A program made the position numbers and the translations under genes. Below, piece by piece: positions 44,110 to 57,827 of a DNA stretch of 64,000 nt; position 1 is the first letter of the stretch; each line of letters opens with the position of its first letter. Under the pieces are notes generated by a model. The model saw only the letters and a program-made list of their open reading frames with translations. It did no database searches and was not told the DNA's origin. The DNA is from Ariolimax columbianus (Eukaryota; Mollusca; Gastropoda; Stylommatophora; Arionidae): assembly GCA_036924085.1 (NCBI GenBank), contig JAVGWX010000008.1, forward strand, positions 49,645,019 to 49,709,018, read 5' to 3'.

Positions 44110-45000
44110 TCTTCTTCTTCCAATCCTTTGACGTTCGTTAAGAAAAGAACGTTTTGTCATAATTACAGCGTAGCTGCGATATCTGCATTTTCCCGCCCAA
44201 TGCATCGGGTTTCAACAGAGCATTTTGGGGATCGGATTTGTCTTTCTGATTAAATTTCCTTTCTCTGAGCCAAGCTGCATTTGTACAGGCAGTGTCCAGG
44301 GCTATCACATAGAGGCGTGAAAATGGAGTTGGTCAGCTACAATTCCCTTAGCTTGATTCAAACATACTGTCAGCTCATTCACTACTGCGTCTCCGACAGC
44401 GGGTTATGGATGAAACTATGGTTACTGACACGCACCAGTCGATCAAGCTGGAAATGGTACTTTTTTAAATGTTAGGTAAGGAAATACAACGAGGAAGGGA
44501 ACCGACCGCCCCGCCTCATAAACAGGATATGACCACGTACATTGAATTCTCTAGCACTTTATCCCCGACAACAATGTCTTCTCCACGACTTTCTTTACTA
44601 TTACCTTTACCCCCACGGTAAGATGTGCTTTTACTGATTGGTTTCTACATGGGGTAGTGCCCTCACAGCCTGTCCTTAGCCACCAGCTGTTTTGATCGAT
44701 CAATAACATTGACGTACCCACTTACTGGTAACCTTTATGGCGATAATGTTTACATACGGGCAACCAGGTGTGCATCGGCTGATATATCATTATCATCAAG
44801 ACATGTCTATAATATTGGGACCCACGCAAATGAGGTATAAAAAAAAGGAAACGTGCCACCTGCCCCTGAATTCATGGTGCACTATGAAATATTTGGTTTT
44901 TTTAAATTTGCACTATCGTTACTGGCACGGCGCTCAAGCCAAATATGTGTATATTCGGATTCAGCAAAGAAGTGCCCTTATAGGATGTTAGCCGATTTTA
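44110..45000. other. No recognisable gene
   Basis: Contains a CTTTATCCCCGACAACAATG block near 44555, similar to the candidate SINE 3' block elsewhere. Otherwise no supported feature. Confidence 0.5.
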
Positions 45001-45014
45001 TAAATACGTAATGA

Positions 45015-45115
45015 ATTCGAGAGGCTGCGTGGGATAGGAGTGAAGCCTCCGTTTAACAATCCCAACGCACCCGGTTCGAATCACATTCGTGTCCAGTTTG
45101 GCAGACACGTGGTAT
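45015..45115 (+). mobile_element. tRNA-derived SINE fragment with B box
   Basis: GCTGCGTGGGATAGGAGTGA leads to ACCCGGTTCGAATCACA, a near-perfect pol III B box (GGTTCGAATC). The spacing from the weak A box is about 45 bases. The body beyond about 45115 is not recognised. Confidence 0.5.
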
Positions 45116-45374
45116 TATTTCATTCCTCCACATACGGAAAGTAATGGCAACCTACCGTACAGCAAACTTGCCAATAAACATTTAACAGCCAAATATGTTG
45201 GCGGTTGTAAGAAGTACGTTCTGCAAAGGACTTCCTACTTAGTTTAATGAGTTCATATACACGAGACCGTAAGACACAAACAAGTTCAACGTAATCTGAA
45301 TAATGAAGCAAGATTAAAAGGACAAAAACACACAAATCAAGGCGTTTCTGAGGTTTAAATCCATTGTATTTGGA

Positions 45375-45375
45375 C

Positions 45376-45406
<31 letters not shown>
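45375..45406. repeat. (TTAG)n microsatellite
   Basis: Eight near-perfect TTAG units. They may be the 3' tail of a minus-strand retroelement fragment at 45407-45600, which has no recognisable domain. Confidence 0.9.
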
Positions 45407-45649
45407 ACGTATCGATGATATTCATCGTACTCGGGACAGGACATACGCGCCAGATCGCATCCTCGGTATGTCTGCAGCACGAGATGACTGATCGTGCCGT
45501 TCTTGTGCTGGTTATCCAGACATCTTTGGAACCCCGTGTGGTGTTCCTTCTTGCCACCTCTCGTGTCACTCTCAATTCAACCAGTCGCGCCAAGGACGTA
45601 GAATCTGAATCAACTTCTGAATCTTTCTTCCAGCCGATTTCCCTAATTG

Positions 45650-46000
45650 TCTTCTTCTGTTTCTTCTTCTTCGTACGCTGTCAGACGTCAACTTCAATTT
45701 GTTCGAAGAAAGCAGCTGTCATCCTGAGGCTGTCGACACTGCCATAGAGCTTGTCTAGTGTTGGCCACATGTGCTTTCTCTGGTCCTCGTATGTCAGGCA
45801 ATTTTGCAGCAGATGTTCAGCCGTCATTTTCCCTGTACCACAGATGCATTGTCATTGCCACCTATCTTCAGTTTATTGCATAGATGGTACCTCAGTCTGT
45901 TGTGGCCTTTGCGGAGTCTGAAGATCACGACCTGTTCTCTTCTATTCAACTGGTAGTAGGCATAATTTTTGTGTAGCCAGTATGCTATGTTTCCCTAATT
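45650..46000 (-). mobile_element. RNase-H LINE family A 3' fragment
   Basis: The minus strand reads the family C-terminus, including HLLQNCLTYEDQRKHMW and LYGSVDSLRMTAAFFEQIEV, then its stop and a GAAGAAGAAA tail. It retains the 37-residue end missing from the long copy. It is 5'-truncated in the region after RNase H. Confidence 0.9.
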
Positions 46001-46150
46001 GGAAATCATAACCTCTTGGCCACACATATGTTATCCTCGTGACAGTGAGATTTGTTTCAATCCCCGCTATCGATACGCCCCAGTCTACTTAACTGTAAAT
46101 GAGTTCTCTATTTACATTTTGAGAAACCAAACTGTAAAGATTGGAACTGG
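46000..46150 (+). repeat. Candidate SINE-like fragment
   Basis: TTGTTTCAATCCCCGCTATC resembles a B box and is followed by TACTTAACTGTAAATGAGTT, the central block seen at 26930 and 9730. The head is too degraded to assign. Confidence 0.45.
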
Positions 46151-46845
46151 ATAGACCACAACTTGAGAAAAATCTGAGACCTGGTACAATCACTTTGTTC
46201 ATACGTTAACCACGTCAGCAGAGTCAGTAATAAGGCAATCATTTATCGTTAATTTTACATAACATACATTTAAAACACGTGTATTCAGTAATATATGAGC
46301 AGATAGGAAATAGAACATGTTCGGAAAACGAATGTGTCCCTTCCAAATGCATTTTGGTGACCACAATAGTAAATGAGATATTATCTGTCATTTTAAAATA
46401 TGCGCGAAAGCTTAATACGCAAGGATAAATATAAATTCACCAAAAATAAAAATAATATTAATTTAAAATATTGGTGTTTTTGCGAAAGTGAAAGATGAAT
46501 GTATAGAATGATGGTGATTCCTTTTTTCTTCTAGCTTTTTGTCCTGCTTGTGCCCTTCAGTGCCTTGATCAGGTCCCACTTTGTGATTCGTACATGAGAT
46601 GTTACAGCTTGTCATTTCTGTTGTCCATCTTTTGTGTTCGCGACTCTTGGCTCTGTATCAATTTGATCTGTATAAATTTGCTTTCTGAAAGATACTGTCT
46701 GATGTTTGAAATGTTACGTGGTCCAACCATTTAGTTTGCTGTCTCTTGATGAAGCCTAACACTAGTGCTGTGTCTACCTGTTTCCTATATCTTCGCTTCT
46801 GTTTCTATCCATTCTTGTTACACCAATCATTCATCGCAGGTATTT
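46151..46845. other. No recognisable gene
   Basis: AT-rich sequence without domain text or tandem repeats. Confidence 0.55.
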
Positions 46846-47215
46846 CTTAACTTAACTTCTTTATACTGGTTCAGAAGACTCTGCATTGTCTGTATACAGC
46901 CAGTTTCGTTTACACTACCTTCCTCTAAAAGCAATGCACATCCAATCTATTCTGAAATGCATTACTTGTCCCTGCCTCTACTAATTTCTGTGGCAATGCA
47001 CTCCACGCATTCATCACTCTCTGACTAAAAAGATATTTCCTGATATCCAAACTGGACCTTTCTTTAGTTAATTTGTTGCTATGCCCTCTTGTTCTTATAG
47101 GTGGTTGTATTTTGAAAAAAACTTGTCATAATCTAATTTATCCGTTCCTGTGATTATCTTATAAACCTGTATTACGTCACCTCCAATTGTTTTTTTCTGG
47201 ACACTTTAAGCCGGT
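46846..47215 (-). mobile_element. CR1 LINE 3'-end fragment
   Basis: The minus strand encodes degraded CR1 C-terminal text (SQRVMNAWSALPQKLVEAG). The family 3' element and GTTAAGTTAAG tail follow at 46846-46905. Confidence 0.9.
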
Positions 47216-47569
47216 TTTTTGGTGTCTTTTCTCATATTTCATCTCTGTTGTTACGATGTTTCTTTTATCTTAGTTTGATAATGCCCAATTATGCTCTGTT
47301 ATTACCATATGGATAAGAATAACGAATTGTATAGCGTTCCTTTATTAAATCAATTGTCCCTTGTTTATATTGTAATGTATGGGACTTTTGCCCAAAATAA
47401 ATGAGTAATGTGTCTTAGTTGGATATTCAGCAAAAGCAATTTCTATGTAAGAGACCTTTTCCCTTTTAAATGCAAATTGGATGCTTCTTCGTAAAATAGG
47501 ATTTGCTGGTTGTGTGGATGCGACAGGAAACCCGTTCTTTTCTGTTTTGTATTTTTAATGTTTGGATGT
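47216..47569. other. No recognisable gene
   Basis: AT-rich sequence between LINE fragments. No supported feature. Confidence 0.5.
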
Positions 47570-48460
47570 GATCATATTCTCGCTTTCAATCAAACCACAA
47601 AACACCAAATTAAGTCTAAATGGCAAATTGCTGCAGCCAAACGACAACCCAAACTATCTGGGAGTCACATTTGATCGGCGCATGACATGGAAAAGTCAGA
47701 TCGAGAGAAACCGAATGAGAGCCAGAGAAAGAATGGCAATCATGAGGAAACTAGCTGGCACAAGCTGGGGAGCAGACGAAAGTATACTAAAGAAACTGTA
47801 CACTGGAAGAGTGAGACCAGTTCTTGAGTTTTGCATTTCGGCATGGACAACAGCAGCAAAGGCGAACTTCGATAAAGTTAACAAACTTCAAAACCAAGCC
47901 ATGAGAGTTATAACAGGAGGCATGAAGTCAACGCCAATTGTAGAACTTGAAAAGATTACAAAGCTGCAACCCATGAACGATAGAAGAGAATGCAGAGCCC
48001 AGCTGCAGTCAGAGAAACTCCGAAGATAGACTGACCACCCAATGCACCAGAGACTAAACAATTTGGGAACTGGGAAACTGAAGCGGAGAAACTTTGCAGA
48101 AATAGCCAAATCAAAGATGCACAAAGATCCCATAAACGCACTAACAACACCAAAGCCCATCACTACTGTACGAAAACCTACCTGGAGGCAGGATATATTT
48201 CCAGAGGTGGTAGAAAATATACCACGTATTGAAAACAAAAAATGTCAGACTGAAAAAGAAAGGAGAGATATTACCCTAAGCTTTATATCGAAAAACTACC
48301 CAAGCATGGACTGGACCCATGCATACACCGACGGTTCTGTAACAGACACTACACAGAACGGAGGGGCAGGAGCATTTCTGAACCTACCAAATGGCAGAAC
48401 AATAACACTGTCATTCGCTACTGGTAAGTACACAAGCAATTTCAGAGCGGAGGCAGAGGC
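47570..48460 (+). mobile_element. RNase-H LINE family A internal fragment
   Basis: FSLSIKPQNTKLSLNGK through thumb text to the RNase H opening (AYTDGSVTDTTQNGGAGAF, YTSNFRAEAEA). It is cut at both ends. One TAG follows EKLRR near 48029; otherwise frames are open, so this is a fairly young copy. The 3' cut inside RNase H, followed by an A-rich run at 48493-48515, is unusual for this family. Confidence 0.95.
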
Positions 48461-49639
48461 AGAACCTACTCATGCTCGCGATTATTTGATAACCCAAAAA
48501 AAGAAAAAAAAAAAAAGGATAATCTTTCCATAATGATTGATGTATTAACATTATGGGCAGCATGTGCCCTGCATGTATGAGGTCATGACCAATCAACTTG
48601 CTCAAGTAATAAAGGCGCATTTTAGAAGTAATAGAATACAACAAAAATCTCCATTAATTGTTACGTAGCTATTTTGAAAATGCTGAGGTTTTCAAGAGCA
48701 CTTCTAAAACCATACAAAACTATGTTTTTCATTTGCGAAGTTGATCAAATCATATTTAACTACGGTGAGGACAGACTAACACCATTCGGAATGTTATTCC
48801 TTGAAGAGGGCATGAGGAAAGAAAAGATGATTGCGAAGTTCGCAAGTGACTAGCACTGAAAGATGGAGTTCTCTAGAAATGAGTACAGGATGAGTAACAT
48901 ACTTTGCTGTACAAGATTTCTCAGTACCCTTGGTTTGTGTTCAAATTCAATCAGAAACGAACTTGAAAACCAATTTTATTTTGCACTTGGCATTGTTCAT
49001 TATTTCTCAACATAGTTTTTGCCAGATTGATAGGCTTAATCTTTGTCGCTTTATGGTGTATTGTCTTATCTATTTGTGCCATGAGGTGCCGTGGGGAGCC
49101 GTAGTTTTCTCTCCAGTGTCTGACATGTCGCTGAAGTAGTCATCCCTTGACGATTTAGAATATCTGCAACATTTCCTATCCATCTACTTCTCGGTCTACA
49201 CCGGTTGAGTAAACTCGATCGCGTGCGTTTTATATCTATCTTTTGAACCGGACTAATAGTTGCTTCCACGTAGTCCGCCGAGTCCAATCTTCACGTAGTC
49301 AGGTAAGACAAGTCCTAACTAACTGAGGATCGACAGGAACAATGCTCTGTATCCTCACATGATTTATTCCGCCAATCGACGCGGTGTCCTGGTTGAGAAT
49401 CGTACGCATACCAAGCCACATAAGAAGCTTTTAGCAGAGATCTTACATAAAGCGGTTTTACAGAATGTCACAGCTAATCTAGCGTACACAGAAGACCATA
49501 ATGTAGCAGATAATCAGAATGGAGGGCATGGAAAACCTTATTCAATTTGAAAAGATCGTGTAGAAAAGCGGAAGAGATACAGAGAAGAAGGATTTATGTT
49601 TCCCTCGCCGTGTTTCCGAAGGTAGTGTCCAATGTACAG
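48461..49639. other. Mostly unrecognised sequence; possible LINE tail at 49066-49300 (minus)
   Basis: Minus-strand text RCRPRSRWIGNVADILNR followed by a short Trp/Arg-rich end resembles a LINE C-terminal tail, at low confidence. The rest shows no gene. The duplication resumes at 49640. Confidence 0.45.
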
Positions 49640-49895
49640 CCCATTTCATTCGACGGACTCACTCATTTGTATATGTTCAATTTCGCATAGGAGTACCGCC
49701 GTGCTGCAGCTAACGCCCATGAAATGCTGATCCCCAAATGGAAGTCTAAATTGTGAACGGTGCCACAAATCCCATGAAATGCTTAGCCCTGAAAGGAAGA
49801 TTTGAAATGGCATAGCAAGCTACTTTGACATACAATGAATATCTAAATTGCTGAAATCTGAGACCAATTCGGTGTGAATGTATCCTTAAATCCAT

Positions 49896-50270
49896 GAAGT
49901 GATGAATGTGCAGCACAGTGAATGAGTTAACAGCAGCCAAGTCTCAAAGCTGGGCAAAGATGAAGTGCAGCAAATGAGCTGACAGCAGCCAAGTCTTAAA
50001 GCTGGGCCAAGATGCAGTGCAGCGAATGAGCTGACAGCAGCCAATTCCCAAAGCTAGGCAAAGATGCAGTGCAACGAATGAGCTGACAGCAGCCAAGTCT
50101 CAAAGCTGGGGGGCTAAGATGCAGTGCAGCGAATGAGCTGACGGCAGCCAGGTCTCAAAGCTGGGCCAAGATGCAGTGCAGCGAATGAGCTGACAGCAGC
50201 CAAGTCTCAAAGCTGGGCCAAGATGCAGTGCAGCGAATGAGCTGACAGCAGCCAGCAACTAATTGATGGG
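49896..50270. repeat. 52-bp minisatellite, copy B, about 7 units
   Basis: Same unit as 257-690 with one unit fewer. The G-run variant unit is shorter here. Confidence 0.9.
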
Positions 50271-50453
50271 GTCAAGATGTAAGCACGGTAAATGAGCTGA
50301 GAATATAGTCTGTCTAAAAAATCTGCGATCGCAAAGAAAAGGCAAACTCGGACCTACAAAAATCCAGGTGAAAACAGAAAGGGCAGATATCGTAGATTTG
50401 CTGTAAACTAGGACACAATGTCACATCCTTTTCAGGACTAACGAGGAAGAGAT

Positions 50454-50513
50454 AGAAGAAGAAGAAGAAGAAGAAGAAGAAGAAGAAGAAGAAGAAGAAG
50501 AAGAAAAAGAAGA
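50454..50513. repeat. (AAG)n microsatellite, copy B
   Basis: Longer than the copy A tract and ending in an AAAAAG interruption. Confidence 0.95.
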
Positions 50514-50618
50514 TAATTGATAAATCCCCGAATGATATAATATGAAACAATGATGGTGAAGTAGTGATCTGTTTATATACAATAACAATTTAACCAGAAT
50601 ACAATTGTTCGGCAAGCT

Positions 50619-50624
50619 TTTATT
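50619..50624 (-). terminator. Polyadenylation signal of protease copy B
   Basis: AATAAA on the minus strand, about 97 bases below the copy B stop codon. Confidence 0.65.
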
Positions 50625-50720
50625 TCCAAGTTTATCCATGGGAATGTATTATCACACTATTATTTTGACTTCTAAACATAAAGAACAGTTAACAAGCCTG
50701 CCAGTCAGTGAGTTGTGTAT

Positions 50721-50782
50721 TTACTTGCTGGCGATCCAAGTCAGATATTCGGACACTCGAGTGTACACACTTGGGTAGTTGT
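50721..50782 (-). CDS. Protease copy B exon 6
   Basis: Same as copy A apart from GGC to GAC at the split codon (G242D). The acceptor is CAACAG. Confidence 0.88.
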
Positions 50783-51104
50783 CTGTTGAAACATTGTATT
50801 TGTTTAGAAGATAGCACAGTGAAGTTGTTACAAGAAAATAACTAGTAGCTGATGTACTATAAAGCTAGTGCCATTACGCTACTATCATGACCCTGGTATC
50901 ATAATGATAGTATGACAATACTAGTATTAAAATATGTAAATGCCCTCTTGATTGTGATGTATTACATAACAATATATTTTATACAAGGCGGTTGCAAGCG
51001 ATACGAACAATCTTCTGTCATAGATTTTGTAAGATATACGTGATAGGTTATGTAAGTATTTCCCCCCGCCTTCCTCTCGCTACAGGAATCAAAATCACAA
51101 AATT

Positions 51105-51400
51105 TGAATCCTACCTACTCACTTAAACGTCTTCATTAGCTAAACAACATAAAAAAGGTATCCAAACGTCGTACTAAAACCTCTTTATTAGCAGAACACA
51201 AAATTAGAATCCTACCTTCACGAATAAAATGGGTCTACATTAGAAAAACACACAAAACGTGGAATCCAAATGTCGTACTAAAACCTCTTCATTAACAGAA
51301 CACAAAATTATAATTCAAATTTCGTACTTTAACGTCTTCATTAGCAAAACACAACATTAGAATCCTACCTTCCCACTAAAACTTCTTCACTAGAAAAGCA
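51105..51400. repeat. Diverged ~50-bp tandem repeat, copy B
   Basis: Shorter counterpart of 1500-1855 in intron 5. Confidence 0.7.
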
Positions 51401-51454
51401 ACATAATGTTTGAGAAAATCCATGAGAAAGATGAAAAGGAGTACTGATCGAGGA

Positions 51455-51710
51455 GTGAGAGAGAGAGAGAGAGGGGGAGAGAGAGAGGGGGAGAGAGAGA
51501 GAGGGTGAGAGAGAAGGGAGTGAGAGAGAGAGGGAGAGAGAGAGGAATAGAGAAGTAGAGAGAGGGAAAGAGAGGGAGAGAGAGAGGGAGAGAAACAGAG
51601 GGGAGGGAGAAAAAGATGGAGAGAGAGAGGGGGAGTAAGAGAGAAGGAGAGCGTGAGAGCGAGAGAGAGAGAGAGGGAGAGAGAAAGAGAGTGAGAGAGA
51701 GCGAGAGGGT
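51455..51710. repeat. GA-rich purine tract, copy B
   Basis: Intron 5 counterpart of 1908-2200 with rearranged short blocks. Confidence 0.93.
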
Positions 51711-52638
51711 GAGATGATAGCCGTATCTCGGATGGACACTGTGTGTTAATGATCAGTAAATATTACATTGAGTGGTTTAGTGATGAGTAAATATTACAAT
51801 GAGTGGTTTGGTGATGAGTAAAGTTGGAGATAGTGTGCTACAACAACACTTAATCATAGACAGTGCTATCCATGTAAAGCCGAGGGACGTTATGACGGTG
51901 ATGTAATGCACCATGAAATTACAAGTTTTCAGATCTGCTATTTTGTTGTTTTTTGTTTGTTTTTGTATTTTTTTGCGTGACCAAAACATGATTTGTTTTT
52001 CATTTGCACGTCTGTGATCTATAATGGTAATGTTTTTGTCTTCTTCCTTTGTTTTCACTGCATTATATGAAGACTATGGAGCACTTCAGCTTGTCTTTCT
52101 CTTATGTGTCTCTATATCCGAATTGGGCCTCTGTTTCTGAATATTATCTGTCAATCGCACGTTATATCTTACTTTCCTTCTCACCACATGAACTGATTCA
52201 GTGAGTTCAGTGCTGATCTGCCCATTTAGTCTTAATATATGGCTGTAGCCATTGAACTGTGGATTTATATTTCGCACTCTGTCATTTGATGTTTGGCTCT
52301 TATGTATTATTTTAAGGGTCTATGTTGAGCCTATTATCTCCATTGCTTGGATTTTTCTCTCCAATGATGTCCATTTTCCCCATAACTAAATCTATACATA
52401 AATAATTATTTCTTACTTTTCGGTTACTAATTTTATGTTTTTAACAATATTCACTTATTATTTCACATAGACAACAGTTTTGTTGAATTTGCTTGTACTT
52501 TTGCGGTCCTTGCTGCCCTTTTTGCTGTTTTTACAATTTGGAAATATTATCATAATTCACTCCTGTTTCTTCAGACTGGACTAACAAGCAAAACTGTGGA
52601 CGACTAAAATAATGATGATTCTTTCGAGAAGAAATTAC

Positions 52639-52755
52639 CACTGCAGTTGGACACTCCCCAGGAGGTGATACCAGCCAAGAGCTCGAAGTTGTTGCCACAC
52701 ATCATTGGGCCGCCACTGTCACCCATGCAGGCACTTGGACGGTTTCCAGAGGAGG
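52639..52755 (-). CDS. Protease copy B exon 5 (catalytic serine)
   Basis: Identical to copy A over all 117 bases, including GDSGGP and the GTAATT donor. Confidence 0.93.
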
Positions 52756-53685
52756 CTGTTAACACAAATTTATTGTATGAATGATTTACAGAATTATATA
52801 TATTTTAATAGTACTTTATCGGTATGACATGGACATACAACATGACAATATGCTGTTGTTTGTCTATGTTTCCGAAAAGGACTGCATTGTCATCTGTCAA
52901 TCCTGGAGTGAATTCATAAGTGGCTGATCAAACCAATCCGATCCCGAAATCGTATGTCACACTTAGGGAAGAGAAACACTGTCTGACCGTCAGACGGAGG
53001 CAACTCTTTTCTTGCATTTCGTGTCGCTCGTCTCTGTGCAGCTTTCTTAATTTTGTCTACTCCATATGTGTCGTGCCAGAAGAGATTTTTCTACGCCGGG
53101 CAGAGCAATCAGCAGCAATGTTCTCCCAACAATCAGTGCCAATGTAACGTTTTATTTGGCCACAGCGAGATCGATTGCCTAACTGAAGCTCTCCTTAGAA
53201 TATTTTCTATGCAAGCCACTCATCCGACATGCGGACATAGCCAGTCCATCTAAGCTGCTATTTGCACAAAGTTGTGCGGATGCTTGTAATGCCAGTCCGC
53301 GAAAGAACTTCTACATCTGTGAACCTATCCTGCCATTTTATGTTCATTAGTTTCCTTTGGTATCCCAGATGAAAGTGGTCAAGCTTCTTCGCATGTCGAC
53401 TGTACACAGTACAGATTTCACAGGCGTACGGAAGAGTTGGTAAAACGACTACCGCATAAACCTTAAATAAGCTCAACAATAGATACTGATATGAATGTAT
53501 AGATCTGTTACGTCTTTAACACATTTTTATTAACGTAAAACTCAACAAGAACACGACAGGGAATCTTTTCATATTTTTATATAAATAATATTCCGAGTTA
53601 TATGTATTTTGTTAAAACGTTCATATCTTTGCACGTAAGCACATAACAATGATTATACGTTGACATGGACATTTAATTGTAGCAA

Positions 53686-54412
53686 TAAGTGTGCGTGTGA
53701 GTGAACGTGTGAGTGTGCGTGTGAGTGAACGTGTGAGTGAACATGTTAGTGAACGTTTGAGTGTTCGTGTGAGTGTTCGTGTGAGTGTGAGTGAACGTGT
53801 GAGTGAACGTGTGAGTGTGTGTGAAAGTGTGAGTGTGAGTGAACGTGTAAGTGTGCGTGTGAGTGAATGTGTGAGTGTGCGTGTGAGTGTGCGTGTGAGT
53901 GCGTGAACGTGTGAGTGTGTGTGAGTGAACGTGTGAGTGTGCGTGTGAGTGAACGTGTGACCGTGTGAGTGATCGTGTAAGTGTGCGTGAACGTGTGAGT
54001 GTGCGTGTGAGTGTGTGTGAGTGTACGTGTTAGTGTGCGTGTGAGTATGCGTGTGATTGAACGTGTGTGTGGGCGTGTGAGTAAGCGTGTGTGTGTGTGT
54101 GTGTGGATGAACGTGTCAGTGAACGTGTGAGTGTGTGTGTAAGTGTGCATGTGAATGAACCTGTGAGTGTGCGTCTACATTAACGTGTAAGTGAACGTGT
54201 GTGTGTTCGTGAATGAACGTGTGAGTGTGTGTGTGAATGAACGAGTGAGTGTGCCTGTGAATGAACGTGTGAGTGTGCGTGTGATTGAACGTGTGAGTAC
54301 GTGGGAATGAACGTGTGAGTGTGATTGAACGTGTGAGTGTGAATGAACATGTGAGTTTGCGTGTTAGTGAACGTGTGAATGAACGAATGAGTGTGCGTGT
54401 GAAGAATGAACC
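53686..54412. repeat. 12-bp GTGAGT minisatellite, copy B
   Basis: Intron 4 counterpart of 4153-4880. Similar total length but different internal unit order, showing turnover since duplication. Confidence 0.95.
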
Positions 54413-54679
54413 GGAGCGATTCAAACAGTCGCATGTCACATGCAACAGACTGTGTACATAGCCTATTACGCCACGTTGTGTCAAGTTGTACATTAAAAAT
54501 ATGTGTGTTTTGATTTATAAATGACGACGAGGCAGAGAGGAAGGGAACTGGAAACCCTAACTGGTCTAGTGAAGTCTCCATCACTTAATAATGAACGGGA
54601 TAAGTTATGATTGTGCTACCTTGATTTTAGGGGTGCGATAGCGTGAGCTAGCGTGAGATAACGTGAGATGAGAACCTAC

Positions 54680-54881
54680 CAGAAGCCTCGTAGACACAAA
54701 TGTGTTTAATATTGATGTTCTATCCAGGCCATCTTGTCTGACACTGGGCTGTGGTGATCTTGGTGATCTTAGCCTCCAGCAGTTGAGGAGATGCTGATCC
54801 AGAGCCGGAGGTCTGACCCCATTCGGTGATGACGCACTTTGTGTTGGCGAAAGATGATCCTTTAGGGGCTAAACCAGCGAT
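54680..54881 (-). CDS. Protease copy B exon 4 with the same in-frame TAG
   Basis: One silent difference from copy A in 202 bases. The TAG between WPG and NINIK is retained. Confidence 0.92.
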
Positions 54882-56592
54882 CTGAGAACACAAAAAATGG
54901 ACGTTAGAGTGTCTAAATATCCAATAATAGATACATGTCTCGCTTATGTGTGCTTTCATGATTTGAAATCGCTTCATCAAAATAAAGCATTAGGCAGCTA
55001 CTTTCATTCAGGCACATAATGATGATTCACTGTTGTGCTCAACGTGGAGCATGGGGTAACCCCTACAGTTGTCGGTTTGTAGTCGATTTATTTCAGCAGC
55101 AATGGTTTAATAATGAATTTGCCAACTCCATGCACATTTCTCTTTAGTGGACTGTTACGACATGCTTGAAAAGTTTGCTAGCACCGTATCCATTTCACAT
55201 CGGGACATCTTTAAGCGATATCGATATTTGCAGGTAATTAATTTTCAAATTGAATCACCACCAGCCAGTGTATATCCTGGCAGGGAAACTATATGTCAAC
55301 TGTAACCATCCATACATGTCGATTCAGTGACTAAAGAGGGTTGTGTATGAGGCCTGCAAACTGATCATGTAACAAAATAATTGTTTTAACTAACCGACAA
55401 CTATAACAATGAATGGGAGGTATTTATCACAGGCTTCCTGTAAGATGACGGACAACTGTTGAGATTTATATTTGCCATGAAGAAAATCAACCTTCAATTA
55501 TTACTAACTATGAGATGATGCGCCCTTGAGATGACATTTTTTGTTGGCCTGTTTCCGTGTTTAATGTTATCTTCTCTGCTTATTGTTATAGTATCCCTTG
55601 GCTCAATTTGAGGTGCATCCTCAGGAATCTTTTCTATTTGGTGTGGTCAACAGCTTTGTCTTTCCAGGGTTCGGAAGCTATTTCTCGTACTGTCATGTCT
55701 CCCTTGCACACATCCTGAATCTTAACTGTGTCTCATGACTGCCCTTTTTCCAGTCATTAGTTGGCGTAGATACTATTTTTTTGGGGTAGGATTTATTTTA
55801 AAAAGTTTTTTTTTAAAAAGGATTCTCAATATTTAAAATTCACACAAAAGGAATGTATCCCGAGTGATCTGTCGGGGTCGTTGTGGATGACAAGGACAAG
55901 AATAGCACCACTGCCACACAGAAAGCATGTTGTAAGAGGTGACAAACTGGGCCACATAGCATAATACAGGTCATGGTAAGGTGGTTTGTTTAAAGCAGCA
56001 TAGATGCCGCGTAACAGGCTGCGGGTATACTTTGCTCTAGTGTTTGAGTCTATTAAGATGGATTTGCACATTGGTTAACCATCTTCTTCTGTAAGCTCTT
56101 GTCCAAACGCAGCGGAGTATTAAGCTGCTCGAGCCTAGCCCGCTAAGCAGTAAACCCTTCTACCGGCTTCATCCACCTCATACCAGGGCTGGGACCTGCA
56201 TAAGGGGCATTTGCCCCTGTAGAAGTACAGGTCGACTAAGACTAAAACTAAGATACTTTCTTTGGGAATACGCCCATCATCCATGTGATGTTTGTATGCT
56301 TCATCTTCTAAAGTTAATTGGAGACATTAATCATCATCATCATGTGTTCACGATTAGTTCCCTCCACAATGTCTTTTAGATATTCTTGTAATGCAGATAT
56401 GTGTTTATTCTCTCTGTTATATTGTCTTGTTTTTTCGTAATATTGCACGTGCTTGTTCATCACATTCTTGTGAGATGCAAATTCCCTATTGCGGTTACTT
56501 CTCGTATTATAACAACGTGATAAATATATATTGCTTGTCTTCTGGTAAAACAAACACGCTATCCCTGGCGCATTTTCCCTGAAGCTGTAGAT

Positions 56593-57072
56593 CAGCGGTT
56601 CTTAACCTTTTCCTTATTGCAAACCCCGTTTAATTATCTTTTGTTGTCCCCGACTCCTACGATATCCCATCTATGAAAATATTCGGGAATGAATTATCTG
56701 TGTGCTTTCACTAGCAAACAATTTCTACAATAGAAAATGTTATTGGTAATGTGTTGTTAATAAACACGAAATCATAATTTTTAGATATCTGAGATCAAGG
56801 ACGACAGTCCTGATGTGATATCTGGTCAACTGCCTTACCCGCTCAAAGTTCCACTGTGTCGTTTGGTTAATCGGCATTTATCAAACTATGTGAACGTTGT
56901 CTAAATTAAATTAACCTCTGCTGTATTTATCCTTCTTTAAGTCTTTCTATTTGGTATATCTATTTTTATTTGAAATGTAAAAGCTCATAACATTTATTCA
57001 AGCCTTCGGGGACCCCATGAGATGACTTCGCACACACTTAAGGGTTGACGGACCACAGGTTAAGAGCCTCTG
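56593..57072. mobile_element. hAT-type MITE, copy B
   Basis: Same termini and CTGTAG-based flanks as copy A, but 480 bp. It contains three short blocks absent from copy A (near 56808, 56840 and 56905), so the copy A version has probably lost internal bases. Confidence 0.82.
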
Positions 57073-57605
57073 CTGTAGGCTGTCAGAAATAAATCCGTCT
57101 ACATGCACTCTATTACTCTCTCTGCCTCTTCCTGCATGTCCCCCATCATCCCTCCCTTCTGTTCACTCACTTATTCACCCATATAGTGTTTCTCTTTATT
57201 ATTTTTCCACATCGTTCGTTGTTTCCTAGTGAGGAGGGCGATGTACTTTGTTTCACTACAAACAGCCGAGTGCATCAGACTTCAGCACAAATTTTAAAAT
57301 CTATTTACTTCCCATAAGGTCACGGTGTTGCTGTTTAATGAATCCAAACACAAACCAGTTTGGGTTGTGAGCTGTGTCCCTGACCATTTTTGTACGTTGA
57401 CACCGAACATTGTTTTAACTTCCCATCTCCTTCGAGTCCAGAAGAAAGTACCCTTTCCATACATATCAACCACGTATTGTATGTTTATCTTTGAAACTAC
57501 ATTGTCCCTCTCTTAGAATGATATCACGCTTGGGGCGTTTCTAGCAACTGGGCTAAACTAGCTGTGGACTATCGCATCCAAAATTCACCATGCGCCTACA
57601 CCTAC

Positions 57606-57827
57606 CTGCACGTTGGCATTGAGGGTCACGGATGATGCCAGGTAAATGACTCCGATGTCGTTGGGGATGCCAGCGCCGTTGGAATTGTAGCTCTCGTGAA
57701 TAACATAAGAGCTGACACCAACAGTCTGTTCGTATGCATTAAGTGCCTCGGACAAGTTCAAGGCTCCGACCTCGACACGCATACTGGAAGCTGTTTGACC
57801 TTGGAGACAGTGAGCGGCAGTCAGCAC
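57606..57827 (-). CDS. Protease copy B exon 3 (catalytic His and Asp)
   Basis: H67 and D118 are kept. It differs from copy A at four residues. Confidence 0.95.
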